Under the pieces are notes generated by a model, which was not told where the DNA came from, did no database searches, and saw only the letters and a list, made by a program, of their open reading frames with translations. The position numbers were made by a program, and so were the translations under genes. 62,453 nt of DNA, taken from contig JAOUKT010000012.1 of the NCBI GenBank assembly GCA_029882395.1, positions 1-62,453 on the forward strand. The letters are read 5' to 3'. This document shows, in pieces, positions 36,425 to 46,429 of the stretch (the stretch's first letter is position 1; each line of letters opens with the position of its first letter). The DNA comes from Gammaproteobacteria bacterium. GTDB taxonomy: Bacteria > Pseudomonadota > Gammaproteobacteria > SZUA-229.

Positions 36425-37795
36425 TTATCTGAGAACAGGCTGATTCATGTTCAGCTCATTGGCCAAAATCACCAGGCGCTTGGCACTCTCAGCCATATCG
36501 ACCTGCTCGTTCATGGCTTGTTTCAAAAAGGCATTAATATTGGCGTGTAAGCGAATAGACAGATCAATCAACGGGTCTGAGCCAGGCTGGTAGGCGCCGA
36601 CATTGATTAAATCTCGATTTTGCTGGTACACGGAATACAGTTGTTTTATCGCCTGCATCGCCTGCATATGCTCAAGATCAACCACCGATGGCATCACCCG
36701 GCTGACCGAGGCTTCGATATCAATCGCCGGGAAATGCCCTTGTTCTGCCAGTCTTCGTGAGAGCACGATATGACCATCGAGAATACCTCGGGCGGCATCG
36801 GCGATCGGGTCGTTGGTATCATCACCCTCTGTTAGCACGGTATAAAAAGCCGTTATCGAGCCCTGGTTTGCATCACCGTTACCTGCCCGTTCGACTAACT
36901 GGGGTAATTTTGAAAAAACAGAAGGCGGATAGCCTTTGGTGGCAGGTGGTTCTGAAATCGATAAACCAATTTCACGTTGCGCCTGAGCAAAACGGCTCAG
37001 AGAATCCATTAATAACAGAACCTGCTTGCCCTGGTCTCTGAAATATTCAGCAATACTGGTCGCCAACATGGCACCGTGCAAACGAATCAATGGTGGCGCA
37101 TCGGATGGGGCGGCAACGACAACGGCACGTTTCATGCCTTCTTCGCCGAGAATATCCTGAACAAACTCTTTAACTTCCCGGCCTCGTTCACCAATTAAGC
37201 CAACAACGGTAATATCAGCATTGGTATATTTTGTCATCATGCCCAGTAAAACACTTTTACCAACGCCGGTGCCGGCAAACAGCCCCATACGCTGACCACG
37301 CCCGACACTGAGCATGGCATTTATGGCCGCCACTCCGACATCCAGCTGTTGTTTAATGGGTTCACGAGTTAACGGGTTTATTTCTTTTCCCACCAGCGAA
37401 ACATCGGCCTCATACTGTATAGCACCTTTGCCATCTAACGGCTCACCGCGACCATCGATTACCCGGCCTAATAAGCCATAACCTACTTTTACATGGCTGG
37501 TATGGCCACTGGGGATGACCCGGGCATTCGGAATCAAACCACGGCTTTCACCCATGGTCATCAGAAAGGTTTTATCATCAGAAAAACCCACGACTTCGGC
37601 TTCGATACGGTGCCCGTTCGGCGTTACAATGTCACAGCTGGCACCGATCTCCGATTGACAGCCCACCGCTTCCAGTGTCAGCCCTACCATCCTGACTAAA
37701 CGACCTTCGACGACGGGCTCACTAAGCGCAATATCGTTCTGCCGGTGTTGAAATCTTTTTAAGAACTTATCACGTCTGCCGTCAAGCTTAGTCAT
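36425..37795 (-). CDS. fliI: Flagellum-specific ATPase FliI
   Basis: 456 residues, related to F1-beta. Walker A GLFAGTGVGKSVLLGMM, the GERGREVKEF motif, Walker B VLLLMDSLSRFAQAQRE and the SEPPATKGYPPSVFSKLPQL stretch are all typical. It powers or gates flagellar type III export at the base of the motor. It overlaps the end of fliH by 8 bases. Confidence 0.97.
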   Translation of the reverse strand: MTKLDGRRDKFLKRFQHRQNDIALSEPVVEGRLVRMVGLTLEAVGCQSEIGASCDIVTPNGHRIEAEVVGFSDDKTFLMTMGESRGLIPNARVIPSGHTSHVKVGYGLLGRVIDGRGEPLDGKGAIQYEADVSLVGKEINPLTREPIKQQLDVGVAAINAMLSVGRGQRMGLFAGTGVGKSVLLGMMTKYTNADITVVGLIGERGREVKEFVQDILGEEGMKRAVVVAAPSDAPPLIRLHGAMLATSIAEYFRDQGKQVLLLMDSLSRFAQAQREIGLSISEPPATKGYPPSVFSKLPQLVERAGNGDANQGSITAFYTVLTEGDDTNDPIADAARGILDGHIVLSRRLAEQGHFPAIDIEASVSRVMPSVVDLEHMQAMQAIKQLYSVYQQNRDLINVGAYQPGSDPLIDLSIRLHANINAFLKQAMNEQVDMAESAKRLVILANELNMNQPVLR

Positions 37796-38645
37796 TCGTT
37801 ATCTCGGTGTCGCCAGCTACTTCATTTTCATTAATATCCTGCACAGCGGCTGGCGGCTTAAGCCCGCTAAACAATTGATCTGTAATTTCTGATAAGCGTT
37901 TTTCAAGGCTTAAATCAATGCTCGCCACTTCTGTTTTAATAATGCAACCACCCGCGCTGACACCGGTATCGGCTTCAAAAGTCCAGCCGTGATCCGAATC
38001 AGATATGCCGTCTTGCTCTAACAATGCGATATCAGCCGGGTTGAGGTGGATAATTATCTGCCGCTGAGCAACAGGCAGGCGGGTGATTGCCTGCTGCATT
38101 AAATGCAAAACATGTGTCGAATCGATACGTAATTCATGCGCCAATATTTGCTTGCAGAAATAAAACACGGTTTCAGTAAGTTGCTGCTCCACATCCTGAT
38201 CAACCGCATCCAGCGGCTTCGATAACATGTTGAAACAGTTCTGCAGCTGTTGTGCGTTTTGTTTCAAAACAGCGCGTTCCGCTACCAGCTGTTCCTGAAT
38301 AAACCGTTCGCTGTCTTCTGTGCCCTTTTTGTAGGCTTCTTCAAAACCTACTTTATAGGCTTCATCGTAAGCCTGAGTTTGCACTTCTTCTATTTGCTTA
38401 ACTGTCAGGAAAGTCGGCGTCTCTTCCTGCTGTTTGATCCGTTGAATTCTTTTTTGTATGCGCTCTTCAAACAGCCTGACGTCATCAATTTCAAGCTGAG
38501 CTCGGGGCTGGGTGTGTTTGTTGATAATATCACCCTCCACCGCCGGCAAAGACCAGGAAACCGCATCTTTAAATGATTTATTAGATTTATCAAAATCAAA
38601 ATCAGACAAACTCTTCCGCCCCGCCCAACTGGATATCACCCTCAT
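37788..38645 (-). CDS. fliH: Flagellar assembly protein FliH
   Basis: Up to 285 residues. An acidic N-terminus, a coiled central region with AYDEAYKVGFEEAYKKGTEDSERF (glycine-spaced helix typical of FliH) and a C-terminal domain that binds FliI. The ATG at 38645 overlaps fliG by 44 bases. An in-frame TTG at 38609 overlaps it by only 8 and follows a G-rich element, so the true N-terminus may be SDFDFDKSNKSF. Confidence 0.9.
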   Translation of the reverse strand: MRVISSWAGRKSLSDFDFDKSNKSFKDAVSWSLPAVEGDIINKHTQPRAQLEIDDVRLFEERIQKRIQRIKQQEETPTFLTVKQIEEVQTQAYDEAYKVGFEEAYKKGTEDSERFIQEQLVAERAVLKQNAQQLQNCFNMLSKPLDAVDQDVEQQLTETVFYFCKQILAHELRIDSTHVLHLMQQAITRLPVAQRQIIIHLNPADIALLEQDGISDSDHGWTFEADTGVSAGGCIIKTEVASIDLSLEKRLSEITDQLFSGLKPPAAVQDINENEVAGDTEITND

Positions 38646-39624
38646 CTGCCATACGACGAGCTATTGCAATAATCTCTTTTTGAGCCGCTTCAACCTCACT
38701 GACGCGAACCGGACCACGGACTTCGATGTCCTCTTCCATCATTTCAGCCGCGCGTGATGACATATTCTTAAGGAATTTCGCTTTCACCGCCGCCTCAGCC
38801 CCTTTCAATGCAACCACCAGGCTTTCGGAAGAGACTTCTCTCAACAGTGACTGAATACCCCGGTCATCCACTTCCACCAGGTTATCAAAGACGAACATAA
38901 GGTCATGAATTTTTTCTGCGGTATCCTGATCGGCCTCAGCAATTGTTGAGGTAATCGCCGCTTCGGTCACACCATCCATATAGTTAAGGATATTGGCCGC
39001 GGTTTTCATGCCGCCAATACTGGACTGGGTGACATTTGAGCTACCTTCAAACTGTCTTTCCATTATTTTATCCAGTTCCTGCAAGGCTGCAGGCGCGATA
39101 CCGTCAAGATAAGCCACACGCATTAAAATATCCGGGCGCTGCCTTTCAGGCAATAATGCCAGCACCTCAGCAGACTGGCTGGCATCCAGATAGGAAAGCA
39201 CGATGGCAATAATCTGAGGGTGCTCTAAACGTATTACTTCAGCAACAGAGCGCCCATCCATCCATTTCAGCGCTTCTAAGCCACTCTGACCGCTGCCCAT
39301 CAAAATACGATCGATCATATTACCGGCTTTGTCTTCACCCAACGCCGCAACCAACATCGAACGAATATAATCTTCAGATCCAATACCCAGTGATGACTGA
39401 TCGCCGACTTCTCCCATAAAGTCGTCCATGACTCTATTAACCGTTGCCTGGTTAATATTCGACATTGACGCCATCGCACTACCTACGGCCTGAACCTCTT
39501 TAGGGTTCATGTGCTTGAGCACTTCAGCTGCATCATCCGTACCCAGCGTCAACAATAAAACAGCCGATCTTTCAACCCCGGTGAGTTTTTGCTCTTCAGG
39601 TACTATTTCTTTTTCATCAGCCAT
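38602..39624 (-). CDS. fliG: Flagellar motor switch protein FliG
   Basis: 340 residues. N-terminal domain binds FliF (LTGVERSAVLLLTLGTDDAAEVLKHM). The middle domain has the EHPQIIA motif (RLEHPQIIAIVLSYL) and the C-terminal torque domain ends with the charged helix region and GGAEEFV. It forms the rotor ring that contacts the stator. The start ATG shares its first base with the fliF stop region (39624), so translation is coupled. Confidence 0.97.
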   Translation of the reverse strand: MADEKEIVPEEQKLTGVERSAVLLLTLGTDDAAEVLKHMNPKEVQAVGSAMASMSNINQATVNRVMDDFMGEVGDQSSLGIGSEDYIRSMLVAALGEDKAGNMIDRILMGSGQSGLEALKWMDGRSVAEVIRLEHPQIIAIVLSYLDASQSAEVLALLPERQRPDILMRVAYLDGIAPAALQELDKIMERQFEGSSNVTQSSIGGMKTAANILNYMDGVTEAAITSTIAEADQDTAEKIHDLMFVFDNLVEVDDRGIQSLLREVSSESLVVALKGAEAAVKAKFLKNMSSRAAEMMEEDIEVRGPVRVSEVEAAQKEIIAIARRMADEGDIQLGGAEEFV

Positions 39625-41450
39625 TAAGCAGATACCCAGTCTTTAACCACTTTAGCGACACGCCTTGGATCATGTTCAACCATTGCTTTTGCAAACTCAA
39701 CTTTCTTATCATTCAAATCCGGTAATGGAATCGCTCCATCATCTTCAACTTTACCTTCCAGCTCATCCTCTTCTGGCGTATGAATCACCACAGGAGGTCT
39801 GTAATTTGAAAGGTTTCTTAGTGAAGGTTTTAGCACACCAAATACAATGTACAAGACCAACAACACACCAGCGGTCTGTTTCATTGTAGGCCAGAACCAC
39901 TCTTGCTCGTAAAAAGGCACATCAAGCGGTTCCAGCTCATCCGGTAGCAAGAAGGGAGCGCTGATAACATTGACCCGGTCGCCACGCTCCATATTATAGC
40001 CGATTGTTTCCTGTACCAATAAAGTCAAACGTTGCAGCTCTTCTTCATTTAAAGCCCGGCGTTCAAATTTAGGCTCTTCTTTAACCGGTAAACCTTTTTG
40101 CTTGGCTTCAGCTGCCGCTTTTAACTTGGCCGCTTCTGCTGCCGCCGCTGCCGCCACTGCAGCAGCCTGGGCAGCAGGATCAGGGTTCGGCGCCGCTACA
40201 GCCGGCTTTTCCACAGGGAATAAAGCATGATCTACCAATACAGCAACCGTTAAACGTTTAACCAGACCTGTACTGCGTTTTTTGTGACTAATGGTTTTAT
40301 CGACTTCAAAATTTCGAACCGCGTTGCGTGAGCTGTTGACTATGCCATTATCAGTCGCATTCACATCGGTAATCTCAGTATTTTCAGTCAATACCGCATC
40401 GCCGGGGGGCTTGTTAGTCAACGCACCGGGGATGCCTTCTGCTTCCAGGCCGGCTGCTTTACGGTTTTCGCTGGTCTGCTCACTGCGAACTATGCGTTTT
40501 TCAGGGTCAAAATTTTCAGAGGTGCTTTCGATGGCATCAAAATCAACTTCTGCATTAACCTCGGCGCGAACTTTGCCGACACCAATAATCGGAGCCAGCA
40601 GGGTTTCGATGCGTTGTACCAGGTCGGTCTCTAACTGGCGCGTATATTGATACTGCTTAACACCCATTGCCATCGAATTGTTTTTATCGGTTGCATCAGA
40701 TAACAGACGACCATTTTGATCGACAACAGTCACTTGCTGAGCACTCAGATGCGGCACACTGGAGGAAACCAAATGAACAATCGATGCGACGTTGGCGCTA
40801 TTGATACCTTCTCCGCCAATTAAATCAACAACCACCGATGCACTGGGCGGGATTCTGTCACGCACAAAAACCGACTGTTTAGGCAACGCCAGATGCACGC
40901 GGGCTTTGCGGATATTACGCAAACTACCAATGGTTCTGGCCAGCTCAGATTCAAGTGCATGGTGATACCGCGCGGCCTCAACAAACTGACTGGTGCCAAA
41001 ACCCTGGTCTTCAGATAACTGCTCCATGCCCCGGATCGTGGCTTTTTTGGGTATGCCTAAAGCTGCCATTTTTAAACGCGCATCATGCAATGCCTCTTTA
41101 TCAACCATAATCATGCCGGTTGCAGTATCCAGCTCGTAGTCGATATCGGCAGCCAGTAATGCACTGGAAACATCGGCAGCATCTTCACTGTCCAATGAAG
41201 AATACAATGGCGTCATATTGGGTGAGATAGACCAGATAGCAATTAACAATGCCAGCCCGAATACGGCTGAAAAAGAAAAGATCAGGCCCATTTGTTTGAC
41301 AGCTGGCATTTCCAGCATGCCATGAATCATGGGCGGTAATTTTATCGTGCCTGGCGGCAATTCAACTTCGGCATCAGGGTCAACATCGGTCGCAACGATT
41401 GCTTTATTAGCGTTTTTTGCATCGGTTGCTTCTAATTCTTTGGCGGCCAT
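39624..41450 (-). CDS. fliF: Flagellar MS-ring protein FliF
   Basis: 608 residues. An unusual acidic N-terminal extension (about 1-45) precedes TM1 (about 55-73). The periplasmic ring-building motifs follow (LYSSLDSEDAADVSSALLAADIDYEL, EAARYHHALESELARTIGSLRNI) with an Ala-rich segment (PAAQAAAVAAAAAAEAAKLKAAAEAK) before the second TM near 535-555. The C-terminal tail (about 590-608) binds FliG. Somewhat longer than E. coli FliF. Confidence 0.96.
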   Translation of the reverse strand: MAAKELEATDAKNANKAIVATDVDPDAEVELPPGTIKLPPMIHGMLEMPAVKQMGLIFSFSAVFGLALLIAIWSISPNMTPLYSSLDSEDAADVSSALLAADIDYELDTATGMIMVDKEALHDARLKMAALGIPKKATIRGMEQLSEDQGFGTSQFVEAARYHHALESELARTIGSLRNIRKARVHLALPKQSVFVRDRIPPSASVVVDLIGGEGINSANVASIVHLVSSSVPHLSAQQVTVVDQNGRLLSDATDKNNSMAMGVKQYQYTRQLETDLVQRIETLLAPIIGVGKVRAEVNAEVDFDAIESTSENFDPEKRIVRSEQTSENRKAAGLEAEGIPGALTNKPPGDAVLTENTEITDVNATDNGIVNSSRNAVRNFEVDKTISHKKRSTGLVKRLTVAVLVDHALFPVEKPAVAAPNPDPAAQAAAVAAAAAAEAAKLKAAAEAKQKGLPVKEEPKFERRALNEEELQRLTLLVQETIGYNMERGDRVNVISAPFLLPDELEPLDVPFYEQEWFWPTMKQTAGVLLVLYIVFGVLKPSLRNLSNYRPPVVIHTPEEDELEGKVEDDGAIPLPDLNDKKVEFAKAMVEHDPRRVAKVVKDWVSA

Positions 41451-41493
41451 CTTGGTTACTCCAACTCGCTTTTTAGTCTATCGTTCAAAGGCC

Positions 41494-41826
41494 TTAAACC
41501 GGCATATTCATCACTTCTTGATAGGCACTTAATAATTTATTTCGCACCTGCGTCATTGCCTGAAAAGAAACGCTGGCTTTTTCCAGCGCCACCATCACTT
41601 CCGGCAAAGTAATATCCGGATCCCCTTTCTCAAAAGCCGTCGTCAATTGAGCCGCGGTCATCTGCGTCTCATTGACTGAATCAATTGATTGTTTTAATAA
41701 ATTAGAAAAGTCAGGTTTATTGGTGCCAGCAGGCGACTCGACATTCAGGTTAGCAGAGGACTGCTCAACCTGAGAGGCCATTGAGCGCATTTGTGCCAGT
41801 AGTTGATTAACATTCATTTCACTCAT
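41494..41826 (-). CDS. fliE: Flagellar hook-basal body protein FliE
   Basis: 110 residues. The C-terminal signature is clear: FSNLLKQSIDSVN, DPDITLPEVMVALEKASVSFQAMTQVRNKLLSAYQEVMNMPV. FliE links the MS ring to the rod. First gene of the fliEFGHIJK operon, with a sigma-54 promoter 50-70 bases upstream. Confidence 0.96.
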   Translation of the reverse strand: MSEMNVNQLLAQMRSMASQVEQSSANLNVESPAGTNKPDFSNLLKQSIDSVNETQMTAAQLTTAFEKGDPDITLPEVMVALEKASVSFQAMTQVRNKLLSAYQEVMNMPV

Positions 41827-41877
41827 GGCATCACCTGCGTCAATTTTTTGTTTAAAATATTCATTATTTAATCTGTT

Positions 41878-41894
41878 TGCATAAATCAGGCCAA
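41878..41894 (-). promoter_or_regulatory. Sigma-54 promoter of fliE
   Basis: TTGGCCTGATTTATGCA on the minus strand: GG and GC elements with exact 10-base separation. The expected start is near 41867, about 40 bases before the fliE ATG. Confidence 0.8.
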
Positions 41895-41944
41895 TTTAAA
41901 TCATTCGCCGTTAGCCGCTTGCGTTTGAGCATGGCCGGCGCGCT

Positions 41945-43285
41945 TTAGCCGGGTATCGGCACACCGTTATCGCGCATTCTGGCTAATTTGTAACGCAGGG
42001 TGCGAGGGCTGATACCGAGTTTTTCAGCGGCGTATTTACGGCTACCGTCTCCGGCCTGCAGCGCGTCTAAAATCAGCTGTTGCTCACGGTCTTTTAAATC
42101 ACTGACCAGCACTGACTCATCGGCCACATTACTGACAGCGTGTTCAGCACTATCAGAGAATGACTGCATGCTCGGCTCGTACTGGATATCTTCGGCATAA
42201 ATAGTCTCTGAGTTTTTCAAAATCAATGCACGTTGAATGGTATTGTCCAGCTCACGCACATTGCCTGGCCAGTCATGAGCCAGTAATTTTTTTTCTGCTG
42301 TCAGATCGAAATTAACCGGCTGACTGTGCGGTCCGAGATGGCGATGCAACAACTGCTTTGCGATCGGTACAATATCATCGCGACGGTTTCTCAGCGCCGG
42401 TATGACGATAGGGAATACGTTTAAGCGATAAAACAGATCTTCACGGAACCGACCGGCTGCCACTTCTTCACGCAAGTTTCTGTTAGTCGTGGCCAGTACT
42501 CTGACATCCAGTGCAATGGATTTTTTACCGCCTAATCGTTCAACCTCTTTTTCCTGTAAGACACGCAACAGTTTGGCCTGTAATGCGACGTCCATTTCAG
42601 ACACCTCATCGAGCAGCAAAGTACCCTGCTGTGCCTGCTCAAATTTACCGGCATGCGCCTGGCTGGCACCTGTAAACGCGCCTTTTTCATAACCGAACAG
42701 CACCGACTCGAGCATGTTTTCAGGAATCGCCGCACAGTTGATCGCCATAAAAGGGCCTTTTTTACGGCTCGAATGATGATGAATATACTGAGCAAATATT
42801 TCTTTACCAACACCGCTTTCGCCATTGAGTAAAACTGTGGCTTCACTTTCTGCAACGCGTTTCACCAGCGCCTTTAATTTAATAACATTTTTGTCAACCG
42901 CCACCAGTTTATCATCGGCTTCAACTTCAGGAAAAATTGATTCCAGCAACTGAATTAACTCCGTGGTTTCAAACGGTTTAATCAGGTAATCGGTGGCACC
43001 TTTGCGGATTGCCTGCACCGCTTTTTCAATGGTGCCATACGCGGTCATCATTACCACCGGTACCTGGTGACGGTTTTGTTTAAGCTTTTGCAATAATTCA
43101 AAGCCATCCATGGGCTGCATCTGAACATCACTTAATACCAGATCAACATGATTATTCTGATATTTTAACAATGCCTGTTGACCATCCTCGGCTTGCAAAA
43201 CATCATAACCATTGAGGCTCAGAGTGTCGCTTAAGGCCTCTCTCAGGCTGGCATCGTCTTCAACCAGTAATATTTGTTTTTTCAT
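41945..43285 (-). CDS. Sigma-54 response regulator FleR/FlrC type
   Basis: 446 residues. Receiver (about 1-118, Asp53 in LVLSDVQMQPMDG), AAA+ domain with Walker A GESGVGKE and the sigma-54 contact loop GAFTGA, and a C-terminal Fis-type helix-turn-helix (ILDALQAGDGSRKYAAEKLGISPRTLRYKLARM). It activates the class III sigma-54 flagellar genes once phosphorylated by the kinase encoded immediately upstream; the genes abut. Confidence 0.95.
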   Translation of the reverse strand: MKKQILLVEDDASLREALSDTLSLNGYDVLQAEDGQQALLKYQNNHVDLVLSDVQMQPMDGFELLQKLKQNRHQVPVVMMTAYGTIEKAVQAIRKGATDYLIKPFETTELIQLLESIFPEVEADDKLVAVDKNVIKLKALVKRVAESEATVLLNGESGVGKEIFAQYIHHHSSRKKGPFMAINCAAIPENMLESVLFGYEKGAFTGASQAHAGKFEQAQQGTLLLDEVSEMDVALQAKLLRVLQEKEVERLGGKKSIALDVRVLATTNRNLREEVAAGRFREDLFYRLNVFPIVIPALRNRRDDIVPIAKQLLHRHLGPHSQPVNFDLTAEKKLLAHDWPGNVRELDNTIQRALILKNSETIYAEDIQYEPSMQSFSDSAEHAVSNVADESVLVSDLKDREQQLILDALQAGDGSRKYAAEKLGISPRTLRYKLARMRDNGVPIPG

Positions 43286-44548
43286 TTATAAAACCTTCAA
43301 ACAACCCGTGTCTGCGTAATTTTCTGTCATCAATTTTTTATTAATCTGTTTTGTTTTGCTGTGGAGCATTTTTTCTGTCTGATAATAATGTAAGCGAATC
43401 TGCATCGCTGTTCCCCGACCCTGTTCAGAAACCGCTGTCAGGCTGCCATGGTGGGCATGAATAATCGACTGTGAAATGGCCAGTCCGAGTCCGGTTCCAT
43501 TGCTTTTAGTGGTATAGAACGGTTTAAATATTTGCTGACACTGAAGAGCATCCAGCCCCGGTCCGTTATCTTTGACAGTGATCAGTAGCTGGCCGTCACA
43601 GTGCTGCAGCGTTATTCTTGTTTTGATAGTTAAGCCACCGGTAACCAGTTGATGAGTATTTTCAACAAGACTGATAAGCACCGAGAGTAAGGCGTCCCGG
43701 CTGCCTGCCACCACAATATCGTGGTCTGTTATATTCTGCTCATTGATGGCTAAATCAAAAAACTCATAATCTTTTTCTTTAAAATATAGATCCAGTGAAT
43801 GCAATAAATCCCGGATGCTGACCTGATCATTTTCAAATTCACCGTCGCGGGCAAACAACAGCATGTCGTTCACCAGCTGATCAAGATGATGCAGGTTATT
43901 TTTTATTCTGTCAGTGGATTTGCAGCGCAACTCATCGCTGATATCGGGATGTGAAAGCTGTTCAATGGATAATAATGCTGAGGCTAATGGTGTGCGTACC
44001 TGATGTGCCAAACCGGCGGTGATCTCTCCCAGCTCAGCCAGACGCGTTTGACGATAGCTCGATTGTTGCAGCTTATGACTCAGGCTCACATCAGTGAGAA
44101 TAATCACCTGCCCCTGCTCTGCCTCTAAGGCTCGCTGGTTGTAACTGTATACGCTGGCATCAGCGCCAACTAACTGATGACCATTAAAACTAAACTGCTG
44201 TTCTAACAATAACTCCCAGTTCATGCCAACGATATCGTCTTTGAAAATATCTTTTGCTGTTTGATTGGCCGAACGTATTGTATGAGACTGATCGACCCAG
44301 ATTACTGCAGCCGGCATGGCCGCGTGCAAGGCCTCAAGCCGATCGGCCAGTTTTTCTTTTTCAGCCAGTTGTTTGAGTTTTTCTGAATTGGCAAGCGCCA
44401 GCGATTTTGTTAAACGCTCGACGCGTAACTCCAGATCACGGTAACTGGATTCCAGCTGGTCCGACATCTGACTAAACAGCTGAAAAGCAGCCTGCAATTC
44501 AGCCTTGTCGGTTATTGCTATCTCAGATTGCGCTTGTAGTGTTTGCAT
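43286..44548 (-). CDS. Flagellar sensor kinase FleS/FlrB type
   Basis: About 420 residues with no membrane segment, so cytoplasmic. N-terminal coiled coil (about 15-75), a PAS domain (about 80-160), the phospho-accepting H box AGLAHQVRTPLASALLSIEQL and an HATPase domain (LISLVENTHQLV, VKDNGPGLDALQC, GTGLGLAISQSIIHAHHGSL). It pairs with the adjacent FleR-type regulator. ATG at 44548 is chosen over the preceding GTG. A sigma-54 promoter lies about 50 bases upstream. Confidence 0.95.
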   Translation of the reverse strand: MQTLQAQSEIAITDKAELQAAFQLFSQMSDQLESSYRDLELRVERLTKSLALANSEKLKQLAEKEKLADRLEALHAAMPAAVIWVDQSHTIRSANQTAKDIFKDDIVGMNWELLLEQQFSFNGHQLVGADASVYSYNQRALEAEQGQVIILTDVSLSHKLQQSSYRQTRLAELGEITAGLAHQVRTPLASALLSIEQLSHPDISDELRCKSTDRIKNNLHHLDQLVNDMLLFARDGEFENDQVSIRDLLHSLDLYFKEKDYEFFDLAINEQNITDHDIVVAGSRDALLSVLISLVENTHQLVTGGLTIKTRITLQHCDGQLLITVKDNGPGLDALQCQQIFKPFYTTKSNGTGLGLAISQSIIHAHHGSLTAVSEQGRGTAMQIRLHYYQTEKMLHSKTKQINKKLMTENYADTGCLKVL

Positions 44549-44592
44549 CACAGTGTCGTTTTTGCGTCGTTAGTTAACTTAACGATAACAAA

Positions 44593-44609
44593 TGCACTTA
44601 GTATGCCAA
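44593..44609 (-). promoter_or_regulatory. Sigma-54 promoter of fleSR
   Basis: TTGGCATACTAAGTGCA on the minus strand with exact GG-N10-GC phasing, in the 120-base gap between fleQ and fleS. It is the expected target of FleQ. Confidence 0.8.
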
Positions 44610-44669
44610 CTAAATATATCCTATATAATCAACAAGATAGAAGACTATACGTTGTGAAGCTAGTCAAAT

Positions 44670-46268
44670 TTATGTCACATCGGCGGCTTTTTGTAAGCCG
44701 TATTTTTTTAATTTCTCGACCAGCGTGGTCCGCCTCATGTTCAAAAGTTTTGCCGCATGCGCCACGACACCAGAAGAACTATCAAGCGCCTGCTTGATTA
44801 ATTGCACTTCCATATCCGCCAGATGCGCCTTGAGATCAATACCATCTGATTTAAACATGCCAGAGGCTTCTGTCTTTACCTCTGCCGGATCAAAATTCCA
44901 CAGCGCATTGGCCTCATCACTCGATACCTGTGCATCAGCAACGCGATATGGTGTTGTCACGGCATCATCTGAATCTTCTGTAAAATGCGAGCCGCTTGCC
45001 TGTTCTGATTGCGTCGCACGTTTATTAATGTATTTTGCAGGCAGATCTCGCACATCGACAATGCCATTCGGGTACATGATGGTCAGACGCTCAACCAGAT
45101 TTCCCAGCTCGCGGATATTACCTGGCCATTGATACTGTGACAGCATGTCAGTGGCCGCTGCCGTCAGGCGAACCGAGCCCCGGTGATCGGTTTCCAGTTT
45201 ATCGATCTGTTCCTGCAATAAGGAAGGTATATCGCCCAGGTGATCACGCAATGATGGCATCTCGATCGGAAACACATTTAAACGATAAAATAAATCCTCT
45301 CTGAACTTGCCATCCACGATCGAGTTTTCAAGATCGCGGTGGGTTGCCGCGACAATCCTGACATCGGCATGGATGCTCTGGTTACTGCCAACCCGCTCAA
45401 AGATACGCTCCTGTAATACGCGCAAGAGTTTGACCTGCATTGGCAGGCTCATATCGCCTATTTCATCAAGAAACAAAGTGCCGCCCTGAGCCATTTCAAA
45501 ACGTCCCTGACGCGCCGTGATCGCCCCGGTAAAAGCGCCTTTTTCATGTCCGAATAGTTCACTTTCCAGTAAATCAGCCGGGATGGCTCCACAGTTTATA
45601 GGTACAAAGGGTTTGTCTTTTCTGTCTGACAGCGCGTGTAACATCCGCGCTACCACTTCTTTGCCGGTACCCGACTCTCCCAAAATCAGCACATTCGCCA
45701 TCGTTGGCGCGACCTGCTCAATCATGCTCCGTATGCGTTGAATGACTTTGCTACTACCGCATAAATCAGGTGTTTTTTTAGCCGCTGACTGGCGAATCGG
45801 CGCATTGATGCCCTCACCTTTTATGCGGTTTTGAAAAGCACTGCCATTCTCTTTTCCGGTACGCGCTTTTGCGCCCGCCTCAGCCATTCGCAGCCTGAAT
45901 TTTTCAACCCGGGCAAACACCTCGTTAAGTTCTTCGAACTGAAGCGGGTAGGATAAATGAGACATCACCGAGGCATATTGACTCATGTTATCCTGATAAT
46001 ATTTTTCGTCGTGATTATAAACAATCACCGGCAATAACTGATCGACACCGTCGAAACGTTTGATTAGATCGACTGTTTCTGTCTCAACATCACTTTTCCC
46101 CAACAACATAGCAAAGTAATCACGATGCAAGTCTTCTGAAGTAATCGATGTTTCTATCATCAAGTCAACATCATAGTTGACGAAGGAAAGCAGGCTCTTT
46201 ATCTCATTTGCCAGTGACAAATCAGATTCGATCAGCAAAATACACGGTTTGCCGTTAGTTGTTGTCAT
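44670..46268 (-). CDS. Master flagellar regulator FleQ/FlrA type
   Basis: 532 residues. The N-terminal domain (about 1-125) is receiver-like but lacks a normal phosphorylation motif, as in FleQ. AAA+ domain at about 165-400 has Walker A GESGTGKEVV, the sigma-54 contact loop GAFTGAITA and the sensor RFREDLFYRLNVFPIEMPSL. A Fis-type HTH ends the protein (GVVAHAAKLLNMRRTTLVEKLKKYG). In Pseudomonas FleQ binds c-di-GMP through the AAA+ domain; the same is possible here. It heads the flagellar hierarchy and has its own sigma-70-type promoter. Confidence 0.95.
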   Translation of the reverse strand: MTTTNGKPCILLIESDLSLANEIKSLLSFVNYDVDLMIETSITSEDLHRDYFAMLLGKSDVETETVDLIKRFDGVDQLLPVIVYNHDEKYYQDNMSQYASVMSHLSYPLQFEELNEVFARVEKFRLRMAEAGAKARTGKENGSAFQNRIKGEGINAPIRQSAAKKTPDLCGSSKVIQRIRSMIEQVAPTMANVLILGESGTGKEVVARMLHALSDRKDKPFVPINCGAIPADLLESELFGHEKGAFTGAITARQGRFEMAQGGTLFLDEIGDMSLPMQVKLLRVLQERIFERVGSNQSIHADVRIVAATHRDLENSIVDGKFREDLFYRLNVFPIEMPSLRDHLGDIPSLLQEQIDKLETDHRGSVRLTAAATDMLSQYQWPGNIRELGNLVERLTIMYPNGIVDVRDLPAKYINKRATQSEQASGSHFTEDSDDAVTTPYRVADAQVSSDEANALWNFDPAEVKTEASGMFKSDGIDLKAHLADMEVQLIKQALDSSSGVVAHAAKLLNMRRTTLVEKLKKYGLQKAADVT

Positions 46269-46382
46269 ACCATCCTCATAAACATAGCCGCTTATTACGG
46301 TTTTTTTTCTTTAGCTCAATTTCACTGTTAGCTTTTTGGCACTGATAACAATTTTTGACGCTGATTAAAATTAATTAACAGA

Positions 46383-46411
46383 GAGTTAAGCACAGATCTG
46401 CTATTTGTCAA
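46383..46411 (-). promoter_or_regulatory. Sigma-70-type promoter of fleQ
   Basis: A perfect TTGACA, 17 bases, then TAACTC on the minus strand. The leader would be about 105 bases. This fits a master regulator expressed ahead of the sigma-54 tier. Confidence 0.6.
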
Positions 46412-46429
46412 AATTCCGCCAGTGGTTTT

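Noticed and set aside
40080..40200. Alanine-rich codon run in fliF as a frameshift or low-complexity error
   Set aside because: The reading frame is intact on both sides, and Ala/Lys-rich linkers before the second membrane helix occur in FliF proteins.
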